Below are positions 1 to 5,014 of a stretch of 5,014 nt of DNA, piece after piece. This DNA is from Bacteroidales bacterium (lineage in GTDB: Bacteria > Bacteroidota > Bacteroidia > Bacteroidales > P3). The stretch lies in the NCBI GenBank assembly GCA_031286005.1, contig JAITVC010000282.1, positions 1 through 5,014 on the forward strand, given 5' to 3'. The first letter of the stretch is position 1. Every line of letters starts with the position of its first letter. The notes below the pieces were generated by a model. It did not search any database. It had not been told where the DNA came from and saw only the letters and a program-made list of their open reading frames with translations. Made by a program: the position numbers and the translations under genes.

Positions 1-40
1 ATTAATAACAGTGAGTTATAAATAATGAAAGGGAATTTTT

Positions 41-137
41 GAACGCGAAAGACACGGATAACGCAGATAAGAATGGATTTTTATGTATAAATAATTATCA
101 TCTGCGAAAATCTGCGTTACCCGTGTCATCTGCGTTC
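41..137. repeat. Large imperfect inverted repeat in non-coding DNA
   Basis: Two 28-base arms, 41-68 and 110-137, are reverse complements at 24 of 28 positions. The inner 18 bases (51-68, starting GACACGG and ending ACGCAGAT) match 110-127 at 17 of 18. The 41-base centre is A/T-rich and carries further TCTGCG words near 101-106. No T-run follows, so it is not an obvious intrinsic terminator. It looks like a dispersed palindromic intergenic element of the kind common in Bacteroidota; mobility or function is not shown by the sequence. The rest of 1-183 is A/T-rich, and I see no gene or clear promoter in it. Confidence 0.8.
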
Positions 138-183
138 TTCTACAATGAAAACAATTAAACAACTCAATTAATAAACATAAATC

Positions 184-819
184 ATGAGTGAATTAAAAAT
201 CGGAGAAATCTCCAAACCTCGTTTTGAATTCCGTTCGTTCGGACAAGATTTTGACAACGCATGGAAACGAATGGCTCGCCTCTCGATGCCCGTGCCCGAA
301 AAGGTGTGGGAACGTAGCAGCGATGAAGTCTACATCATCAGTCGCACCAACGACATCAACAACACCAAAATCCGTGATGGCAAGATGGACATCAAAACCT
401 TCGTGCAAACGGTCGATGGCCTCGAACAGTGGAACCCACTGATGAAAGGCGAGTTTCCTATCGCAAAAGAGGTGTTGGAAAACGACGTATTCCCAGCCTT
501 CCAAGTGGAAATGCCCAAGCTGGATAAGCCCACCTACACCTACGACGAATTTATGGCGATGATTAAGGCCAACAAAGACCTCGCCGCCGTAAATGTGCAC
601 AAACAACGCTTCGGATTTATGGTGAACAACACCATCTGCGAAGTGGGTTATGTGCTCATCAACGGCGCAAGAGTAGTTACCATCAACAGCGAATCTACGG
701 AATTGGACGACATCAAAAAGACCATCGCCGACTGCCAATTGGATGGCGTGGAAAATATCAACTATCTGCAAGCCATCAAGCGGGTGATAGGAATGTCGGA
801 GAAAATGCTGGCTAATTAG
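184..819 (+). CDS. Hypothetical protein, possibly a divergent CYTH/triphosphate-tunnel-like protein
   Basis: This 211-aa protein is soluble, with no signal peptide or membrane segment. I do not recognise a named family with certainty. Several motifs fall in the same order as in the CYTH protein encoded just downstream. These are an early FEFR (residues 14-17) where CYTH proteins have ExExK, then TKIR (61-64), MDIK (68-71), an aromatic/Phe-Pro stretch around W83 to P92, RFGFMV (142-147), ICEVGYV (151-157) and TINSES (166-171). Basic and acidic residues alternating on beta strands are what a triphosphate tunnel uses. However, the second Glu and the Lys of ExExK are not present in that form, so activity may be altered or lost. 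The ATG at 184 follows an A/T-rich leader (ATAAATC) without a Shine-Dalgarno, as elsewhere here. The coding frame is certain; the fold assignment is inference from motif order by eye. Confidence 0.85.
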   Translation: MSELKIGEISKPRFEFRSFGQDFDNAWKRMARLSMPVPEKVWERSSDEVYIISRTNDINNTKIRDGKMDIKTFVQTVDGLEQWNPLMKGEFPIAKEVLENDVFPAFQVEMPKLDKPTYTYDEFMAMIKANKDLAAVNVHKQRFGFMVNNTICEVGYVLINGARVVTINSESTELDDIKKTIADCQLDGVENINYLQAIKRVIGMSEKMLAN

Positions 820-820
820 T

Positions 821-894
821 AGGGTTAAAAGGTCAAGGGTTAAAGGTAAATGCTTTGCCCAAAAATTAACCCTTCACCTTTAACCTTTAACCCT
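821..894. repeat. Palindromic AGGGTTAAAGGT repeat, possible terminator
   Basis: The left side carries two variants of the word AGGGTTAAAGGT (821-833 with one extra A, and 836-847). The right side carries its exact complement ACCTTTAACCCT at 883-894 and a partial second copy before it. The 12-base pairing of 836-847 with 883-894 is perfect, and alternative pairings exist because the word is repeated. The right arm runs into five Ts (894-898), so the RNA could work as an intrinsic terminator for the gene ending at 819. It starts immediately after that stop codon. Positions 895-954 are A/T-rich and show no clear promoter. Confidence 0.7.
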
Positions 895-954
895 TTTTAC
901 CATTAATCTATTAGTAAACACTACAACTTCAAAATAACACAAATAGCAAACAAT

Positions 955-1425
955 ATGAACCAAGAGATTGAACGCAAATTCTTAGTAAACAACGAGAATT
1001 TCAAGAAAGAAGCTTTTAAGCAAACCCGCATCACGCAGGGCTACCTCTCGTCCGTTCCGGAGCGCACCGTGCGCATCCGAGTGAAGGGCGACAAGGGATA
1101 CATTACCATCAAAGGCATTGGCAACGATAGCGGTGCAAGCCGTTTTGAGTGGGAAAAGGAAATCCCAACGGCGGATGTTGAGGCCTTGCTCAAAATAGCC
1201 GAGCCGGGTGTGATTGACAAAACCCGTTATTTGGTCAAAAATGGCGACCTCACGTTTGAAGTCGACGAGTTTTACGGCGAAAACCAAGGTTTGGTCGTGG
1301 CCGAAATCGAACTCCAAAGCGAAGAGCAAACCTTTGCCAAGCCCGAATGGCTCGGCCAAGAAGTTACCGGCGACGCCAAGTATTACAACTCCATGCTGAT
1401 GAAGCATCCTTTTACAAAATGGTAG
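955..1425 (+). CDS. CYTH-domain (triphosphate tunnel metalloenzyme) family protein
   Basis: The 156-aa product is a stand-alone CYTH domain, the usual size for short bacterial members. The signature ExExK is present as E4-I-E6-R-K8. It is followed by QGYL (28-31), the RxR pair R40/R42, TIKG (51-54), the acidic strand FEWEKEI (64-70), KTRY (89-92), FEVDEF (101-106) and AEIEL (116-120). A C-terminal GDAKYYNS stretch spans 139-146. In this family these charged residues line a beta-barrel tunnel that binds triphosphate and a divalent metal. Known short bacterial members hydrolyse inorganic triphosphate, and relatives act as adenylate cyclase or thiamine triphosphatase. Substrate cannot be decided here, but tripolyphosphatase is the most likely activity. 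The protein should be cytoplasmic. The ATG at 955 puts the signature right at the N-terminus, as expected. The stop codon lies inside a repeat array. Confidence 0.93.
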   Translation: MNQEIERKFLVNNENFKKEAFKQTRITQGYLSSVPERTVRIRVKGDKGYITIKGIGNDSGASRFEWEKEIPTADVEALLKIAEPGVIDKTRYLVKNGDLTFEVDEFYGENQGLVVAEIELQSEEQTFAKPEWLGQEVTGDAKYYNSMLMKHPFTKW

Positions 1426-1540
1426 AAAGTTCCCTGCAACCTGCGCGAAGGTTTCTACTCCGGTAGAAAGTTCCCTGCAACCTGCGCGGAGGTTTCTACT
1501 CCGGTAGAAAGTCTCCTGCAACCTGCGGGAAGAAATCTAC
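1421..1540. repeat. Three-copy 41-bp tandem repeat with hairpin-forming ends
   Basis: Units run 1421-1461, 1462-1502 and 1503-1540. The first two differ at one base (A/G near the GCGCG core), and the third is shorter and diverged at its end. Each full unit opens with GTAGAAA and closes with TTTCTAC, so it can fold on itself. Across unit junctions, TTTCTAC-TCCG-GTAGAAA forms 7-bp hairpins at 1452-1469 and 1493-1510. Their C(UCCG)G loop matches the very stable UNCG tetraloop class. The first unit includes the last bases of the CYTH gene, including its TAG stop. There are no unique spacers, so this is not a CRISPR array. A role in 3' end stability or transcription attenuation is inference. Confidence 0.88.
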
Positions 1541-1550
1541 AAATTAAAAC

Positions 1551-1570
1551 CTGACATTTTGTCAGTTTTT
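1551..1570 (+). terminator. Short hairpin plus T-run, terminator or operator
   Basis: CTGACA (1551-1556) pairs with TGTCAG (1560-1565) over a TTT loop and is followed by five Ts (1566-1570). This has the form of a weak intrinsic terminator placed after the CYTH gene and its repeat array. The stem has only six pairs, three of them G-C. The symmetrical CTGACATTTTGTCAG could equally be a DNA-binding site for a dimeric regulator of the transporter gene that starts 42 bases further on. Confidence 0.5.
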
Positions 1571-1571
1571 C

Positions 1572-1610
1572 TAACTCTTAACTCATAATTCATAACTCAT
1601 AACCATAAAT
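1572..1610 (+). repeat. A/T-rich leader with repeated TAACTCATAA-like words
   Basis: Short words such as TAACTCTTAACTCATAA and CATAACTCATAAC recur directly before the transporter start codon. There is no Shine-Dalgarno in this stretch. Unstructured A/T-rich leaders of this sort are common ahead of Bacteroidota genes and may help translation initiation. No promoter hexamers are clear. Confidence 0.4.
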
Positions 1611-1611
1611 C

Positions 1612-3207
1612 ATGGAAACAAACAAGACTATTGACGTTCTCGACATGAACAACTACAAAATCGAGCGTCTCACCTCGCGCCCCAAGTCGGGCTTCGAAAA
1701 ATGGATGGTGCGGCTCGGCGTGCCCTTGGCGGGACTGGTGTTTGTGTGGATATATTGGTTTGCCGACATTGCTTTTTTGAACACTTTCGACCCCGCCGGC
1801 CTCACCACAGAAGCGGCCAAACGGTTGGAAGCTATGGGGCTTGGCGATTTCTCTCGTATCAACTATGCCATGCTGGCGATATTCACGGCCTCCGTGATTT
1901 TGTGGATAACGGAAGCCATTCCGGCCTATCTCACCTCATTATTCGTTATCTTGGCGATTGTGCTCACGGGCGTAACGACTGAAAAAGCAGCCTACGCCCA
2001 ACTTGGACATCCAGTGATGTGGCTCAACATTCTGTCGTTTGTCTTCGCAAGTATGCTCGTCAAAACACAAGTGGCCAAACGGTTTGCCCTTTGGTTTGTA
2101 GTGCATTTTGGCAAGAATGCCACGTGGATATTCTTTAGTTTTATTGTGATAAACATCGTGCTTTCGGCCTTTATTTCCGCCACGACGGCCAAAGCAGCCA
2201 TTCTGTTGCCCATTTTCATGGTAATAGCTGCCATTTACGGCGCCACGGGGGGCGAAAATCGCAACAACTTCGGGCGGAATATCGTTTTGCAAAACCTGTT
2301 TCAAATCAATATCGGCGCCAGCGGATTTATGACCGGCTCGGGGGCCAATCTCCTTGCCGTAGCCCTCATCATGGGCGCAGGCGGAGCGGTGAACTACGAA
2401 GAATGGTTCTCGGTGGCGTTCCCGCTATGCCTTTTGCTCATTATTATAGGGTGGGTGATTGGCACCAAGATTATGTTTCCCATGAAGAAAGAGGAGCAAA
2501 AGCCACAAATCGCAGGCGGCATGTTGCGCCTCAAAGAGGATTTGGGCAAACTTGGCCAAATGCAGTTTAGCGAGTACAAGGCCATCGCCATCTTTGTGGG
2601 CGTGCTGTTTATGTGGGCAACCAATGGCAGCTTGCACAATATTGGCGAAACTACGGTAGCGTTTATCGGTGCTGTGATTGCTCTCACGCCCGTTATCGGC
2701 ATCGTGAAATGGAACGACATTGACATTCCTTGGCACCTTTTAATCTTCTCGGCCGGTGCCTACACGCTGGGTGCGGGAATGGACAGCACGAATATTGCGG
2801 GTACGTTGGTCAACACGGTGTTCGACAAAATGGGCGTAACGCAAGACACGCCGTTTTGGGTCTTATTCACCGTTCTCACGGGAGCCATGCTGTTTAGCGC
2901 ACTCTTGTTTCAATCCAAAACTATGCGTTGCCTCATCTTCGTGCCCATTGCCATCGGCGTGGCGCAAAGGTTCGGCTATCCGCTGATGAGTTTAGCCTTC
3001 CCCGTGGCATTGCTCATCGAGCATGTTTACGTATTACCATTCAATAGTAAACCCGCCATTCTGCTCTATGCCACCAATCACTACAGTTGGTCGGATACGT
3101 TTAAGTTCGGCTTCACGATGATGGTCATCGCCTGGCTCCTCATCTTCGTTTGGGGCGAAACGCTTCTCAAATGGCTGGGGTATTTGCCCAATGGCGTGTT
3201 TTTTTAA
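1612..3207 (+). CDS. DASS/SLC13-family anion transporter (SLC13 family permease)
   Basis: This 531-aa inner-membrane protein has roughly 12 or more hydrophobic segments, starting near residue 36 and ending near 518, after a charged cytoplasmic N-terminus. Hallmarks of the divalent anion:sodium symporter family include WITEAIPAYLTSL (98-110). The two SNT-type repeats appear as S189-A-T-T followed by AKAAILLPI, and as S435-K-T-M-R followed by CLIFVPI. A glycine-rich TGSGANLLA (241-249) and PWHLLIFSAGAYTLG (373-387) open or flank the second half. The family moves di- and tricarboxylates, sulfate or phosphate across the membrane. The substrate here is not readable from sequence. Both SNT motifs lack the central Asn, and the glycine-rich element recalls the CitT/TtdT/plastid dicarboxylate exchanger side of the family more than the sodium-coupled side. 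A second Met at residue 12 (1645) could be the start, but 1612 follows the leader pattern seen elsewhere here. Confidence 0.92.
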   Translation: METNKTIDVLDMNNYKIERLTSRPKSGFEKWMVRLGVPLAGLVFVWIYWFADIAFLNTFDPAGLTTEAAKRLEAMGLGDFSRINYAMLAIFTASVILWITEAIPAYLTSLFVILAIVLTGVTTEKAAYAQLGHPVMWLNILSFVFASMLVKTQVAKRFALWFVVHFGKNATWIFFSFIVINIVLSAFISATTAKAAILLPIFMVIAAIYGATGGENRNNFGRNIVLQNLFQINIGASGFMTGSGANLLAVALIMGAGGAVNYEEWFSVAFPLCLLLIIIGWVIGTKIMFPMKKEEQKPQIAGGMLRLKEDLGKLGQMQFSEYKAIAIFVGVLFMWATNGSLHNIGETTVAFIGAVIALTPVIGIVKWNDIDIPWHLLIFSAGAYTLGAGMDSTNIAGTLVNTVFDKMGVTQDTPFWVLFTVLTGAMLFSALLFQSKTMRCLIFVPIAIGVAQRFGYPLMSLAFPVALLIEHVYVLPFNSKPAILLYATNHYSWSDTFKFGFTMMVIAWLLIFVWGETLLKWLGYLPNGVFF

Positions 3208-3208
3208 C

Positions 3209-3274
3209 CGTCATTCCGAGCGTAGTCGAGGAATCTCCTCGCTATGGGATGTCTCGACTACGCTCGACATGACG
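3209..3274. repeat. Palindromic intergenic repeat (GAGCGTAGTCGAG type)
   Basis: Arms 3209-3230 and 3253-3274 are reverse complements at 20 of 22 positions, with a 22-base centre. The shared core CGAGCGTAGTCGAG is perfect. The left arm also folds locally (GAGGA 3228-3232 with TCCTC 3236-3240). The element starts two bases after the transporter stop codon and fills most of the gap to the next gene. I recall very similar GTCATTCCGAGCG-type repeats from many Bacteroidota genomes, where they are dispersed between genes. The remaining 3275-3303 is A/T-rich leader. Confidence 0.85.
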
Positions 3275-3303
3275 ATACTATTAATCAATAAAAATTTAGC
3301 AAC

Positions 3304-4584
3304 ATGAAAGACTACTACAATTCCCTGCCTCCACACCTAATCAACTTCTTTTTGGTTACGGTGTTTTCGTTGCTCATCGGTTTGTCGCAACGCAGGATTC
3401 ATTTGCAAGCCGACAAAACCAAGTTCTTCGGCTCCGACCGCACGTTTACGTTGATAGGAATCCTTGGTTTCATTCTCTACATCTTGGACGATAGCCTCAT
3501 GCTCTTTGCCGGTGGCGGATTGGTGTTGGGCGTTTTGTTGGGGATGAACTATTATTTCAAATTGTATCATCTCCGTCGTTATGGCATCACATCCATCATC
3601 ACAGCATTTCTCACGTATTGCATTGCGCCGTTGGTCATCACACAACCGATTTGGCTCACGCTGCTGGTGGTGGTAACGATTTTGCTCATCACCGAGATGA
3701 AAGAAACATTTGTCAACTTTGCCAAGCAGCTCAACAATGATGAGTTCATCACGCTGGCCAAGTTTATTCTCATTGTCGGCATCGTGTTGCCAATGTTGCC
3801 CGATACACCGTTTATCGAGGGCGTTGCGCTCACGCCGTATAAGATTTGGTTGGCCACGGTGGTGATTTCCACGATTTCCTATTTGTCGTATTTGCTCAAT
3901 CGGTTTGTGTTTCCGAAATCAGGGATTATCCTTTCGGGAATATTGGGAGGCATCTATAGCAGCACAGCCACCGTCATCATCCTATCCAAGAAATGCAAAA
4001 CCGCTTCCGAGAAACATGTAAAGGATTATGCCGCCGCAGTGATTGCAGCCATCAGCATGATGTATGTGCGCGTGTTGGTGTTGCTCTCGATTTTCAATCA
4101 GGAGTTATTTACAGAATTGTTGCCTTACTTTGCAGTGATGATTTTGATTTGCGGAAGCATCTCTGCATTCCTGCATTTTTACCAGCATCGAAGAGTAGAT
4201 GTATTATATCACGAAGAGATGAAAGCCGAAAACAACCCGTTGGAGTTTCGGGTGGCGTTGATTTTCGCCTTGCTGTTTGTGGCCTTCACCTTTGTTACGC
4301 AATACACCATCGAATATTTTGGCACGCAAGGCTTGAATGTGCTGTCGATATTTGTCGGCGTTACGGATATTACGCCGTTCCTGTTGAACCTGTTTGACGG
4401 GGGCTACAATGTGGCCAACTCCGTAATCGGCGCCGTAACCTTTCATGCCATCATCAGCAACAATGTATTGAAACTAATCTACGGCATCACCTTCTCCGGC
4501 AGGCGGAAGAACTTCATCCGCCTATTGCTTGGTTTTATCACCTCCATCATCGTGGTGAATTTGATTTTGCTGTTTTTGATATGA
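3304..4584 (+). CDS. MgtC-like/DUF4010 family integral membrane protein
   Basis: The 426-aa product is almost entirely hydrophobic helices, likely about 12 membrane spans. The N-terminal part follows the MgtC/SapB plan: a first helix ending in LLIGLSQRR (23-31), then a polar loop and SDRTFTLIGILGF (44-56), comparable to the RT-x-x-L-x-G element of MgtC proteins. The C-terminal half carries features of DUF4010: SGILGGIYSSTATVIILSKK (211-230), NPLEFRVALIFALLF (311-325) and GVTDITPFLLNLF (352-364). The acidic ER pair usual after GLxGL in MgtC is replaced by SQRR here. The molecular function of this architecture is not established. MgtC itself is linked to magnesium limitation and control of F-type ATP synthase, which should not be transferred automatically. 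Expression may depend on the upstream transporter transcript, as no promoter is visible in the 96-base gap, which is mostly palindrome. Confidence 0.9.
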   Translation: MKDYYNSLPPHLINFFLVTVFSLLIGLSQRRIHLQADKTKFFGSDRTFTLIGILGFILYILDDSLMLFAGGGLVLGVLLGMNYYFKLYHLRRYGITSIITAFLTYCIAPLVITQPIWLTLLVVVTILLITEMKETFVNFAKQLNNDEFITLAKFILIVGIVLPMLPDTPFIEGVALTPYKIWLATVVISTISYLSYLLNRFVFPKSGIILSGILGGIYSSTATVIILSKKCKTASEKHVKDYAAAVIAAISMMYVRVLVLLSIFNQELFTELLPYFAVMILICGSISAFLHFYQHRRVDVLYHEEMKAENNPLEFRVALIFALLFVAFTFVTQYTIEYFGTQGLNVLSIFVGVTDITPFLLNLFDGGYNVANSVIGAVTFHAIISNNVLKLIYGITFSGRRKNFIRLLLGFITSIIVVNLILLFLI

Positions 4585-4611
4585 GGTTAGGTGTGTTTCA
4601 GTTTTTTTTTG

Positions 4612-4619
4612 TATCTTTG
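4612..4619 (+). promoter_or_regulatory. Bacteroidota-type -7 element (TATCTTTG)
   Basis: TATCTTTG matches the TAnnTTTG -7 consensus used by the primary sigma factor of Bacteroidota. It lies 22 bases before the zinc-ribbon start codon, so the transcript would have a very short leader. A run of nine Ts (4602-4610) precedes it. The -33 region (around GTGTGTTT, 4591-4598) is only a weak match to TTTG. It would drive the zinc-ribbon gene and purE together. Confidence 0.72.
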
Positions 4620-4641
4620 CAACTTTAAAACAATAATCATT

Positions 4642-4737
4642 ATGAAAAAAATTACCTGTCCGGCATGCGGAATGGAATGCGATGAAAACACAGTAACTTG
4701 CCCGTATTGCGGGTATGATTTATCCGAAAACAAATAA
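4642..4737 (+). CDS. 31-aa zinc-ribbon microprotein
   Basis: This tiny reading frame encodes MKKITCPACGMECDENTVTC, then a CPYCGYDLSENK-type end. Five cysteines are present: C6, C9, C13, C20 and C23. C6-P-A-C9-G and C20-P-Y-C23-G are two zinc knuckles separated by 10 residues, the usual geometry of a small zinc ribbon binding one zinc ion. C13 is extra. There is no membrane segment. A good -7 promoter element lies 22 bases upstream, the start ATGAAAAAA is a typical strong start, and purE follows after 3 bases, all of which support a real gene. It is easily missed by length cut-offs. Function is unknown: such ribbons can bind nucleic acid or proteins or sense zinc, and co-expression with purE does not show a role in purine synthesis. 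Confidence 0.8.
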   Translation: MKKITCPACGMECDENTVTCPYCGYDLSENK

Positions 4738-4740
4738 GAC

Positions 4741-5014
4741 ATGAAAGTAGGCGTAATAATGGGCTCGGCGAGCGATTACGATGTGATGTCGCAGGCTGTG
4801 GAGATTTTGGAACAATTCGGCGTGGCTTACGAGAAACGTATTGTGAGTGCACACCGAACCCCCGATTTGTTGGTGGACTATGCTAAAACAGCGAAAAGCA
4901 GCGGCATCGAAGTAATCATTGCCGGCGCAGGCGGCGCAGCCCATCTTCCGGGAATGGTGGCTGCAATGACGACTTTACCGGTTATCGGCGTGCCTGTGAA
5001 ATCACGTGCTTTGA
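4741..5014 (+). CDS. purE: N5-carboxyaminoimidazole ribonucleotide mutase PurE, 3' end outside the window
   Basis: The first 91 residues of PurE are present, of about 160-175 usual for the family; the gene is cut by the window edge, not broken. Class I PurE motifs are clear: MGSASD (7-12), SAHRTP (36-41) and [12 protein letters not shown] (61-72), followed by LPVIGVPV (79-86). In the family the Ser/Asp of GSxSD, the His-Arg of AHRTP and the His of AAHLPG bind the substrate phosphate and ribose or act in catalysis, and all are intact. The cytoplasmic enzyme shifts the carboxylate of N5-CAIR to give CAIR in de novo purine synthesis, downstream of PurK. It sits 3 bases after the zinc-ribbon gene, so it is likely cotranscribed and perhaps translationally coupled with it. 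Confidence 0.97.
   Translation, partial: MKVGVIMGSASDYDVMSQAVEILEQFGVAYEKRIVSAHRTPDLLVDYAKTAKSSGIEVIIAGAGGAAHLPGMVAAMTTLPVIGVPVKSRAL

Noticed and set aside
145..171. Eight-codon leader frame (MKTIKQLN) before the first gene
   Set aside because: It is too short, has no attenuator-like codon bias or downstream alternative hairpins, and is likely chance in A/T-rich DNA.
193..771. Long open frame on the minus strand (192 codons)
   Set aside because: It lies fully opposite the 211-aa gene, has no promoter or recognisable motif, and is explained by the codon use of the + strand gene.
982..1521. Minus-strand open frame of 179 codons reading through the tandem repeat
   Set aside because: It is antisense to a clear CYTH gene. 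Its start falls in the repeat array, whose 41-base period is not a multiple of three, so it would not encode a regular repeat peptide.
1421..1540. Possible CRISPR array
   Set aside because: The units are directly adjacent with no unique spacers and no cas genes nearby.
3993..4397. Second + strand open frame of 134 codons inside the MgtC-like gene
   Set aside because: It is another frame of a gene with clear family motifs on both sides, and shows no motif of its own.
4602..4610. Nine-T run as terminator of the MgtC-like gene
   Set aside because: I find no convincing G/C stem directly before it; it fits better as part of the promoter region.
1..5014. tRNA, rRNA, riboswitch or insertion sequence
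   Set aside because: No tRNA-like cloverleaf, ribosomal sequence, recognisable riboswitch core or transposase is visible; the palindromes lack a coding partner.

Overview
The window looks like chromosomal DNA from a member of the Bacteroidota, probably Bacteroidales. Three things suggest this. No clear Shine-Dalgarno sequence precedes any gene, and starts instead follow A/T-rich leaders. A TAnnTTTG-type -7 promoter element lies ahead of the last two genes. The gaps are filled with palindromic repeats of a style common in that phylum. Genus cannot be given from sequence alone. All six supported genes lie on the + strand; the last runs off the window.

Layout. Positions 1-183 are non-coding and hold a large imperfect inverted repeat. 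Positions 184-819 encode a 211-aa protein of no firmly known family whose motif order resembles a divergent CYTH/triphosphate-tunnel fold. After a gap with a second kind of palindrome comes a compact, canonical CYTH-domain protein (955-1425). Its stop codon lies inside the first unit of a three-copy 41-bp repeat array (1421-1540), followed by a terminator-like or operator-like hairpin. Next is a DASS/SLC13-type anion transporter (1612-3207), another palindrome of a different family (3209-3274), and a MgtC-like/DUF4010 membrane protein (3304-4584). A Bacteroidota-type promoter then drives a 31-aa zinc-ribbon microprotein (4642-4737), which sits 3 bases ahead of purE (4741 to the window edge).

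Working together. The zinc-ribbon gene and purE look like one transcription unit, with purE acting in de novo purine synthesis. The two CYTH-type proteins and the two membrane proteins may be merely co-located. Their families (triphosphate hydrolysis, anion transport, MgtC-like membrane proteins) allow a phosphate or ion homeostasis theme, but this is inference. The parts most worth a second look are the overlooked microprotein, the paired normal and divergent CYTH-like proteins, the altered SNT motifs in the transporter, and the four consecutive gaps that each hold a different palindromic repeat.
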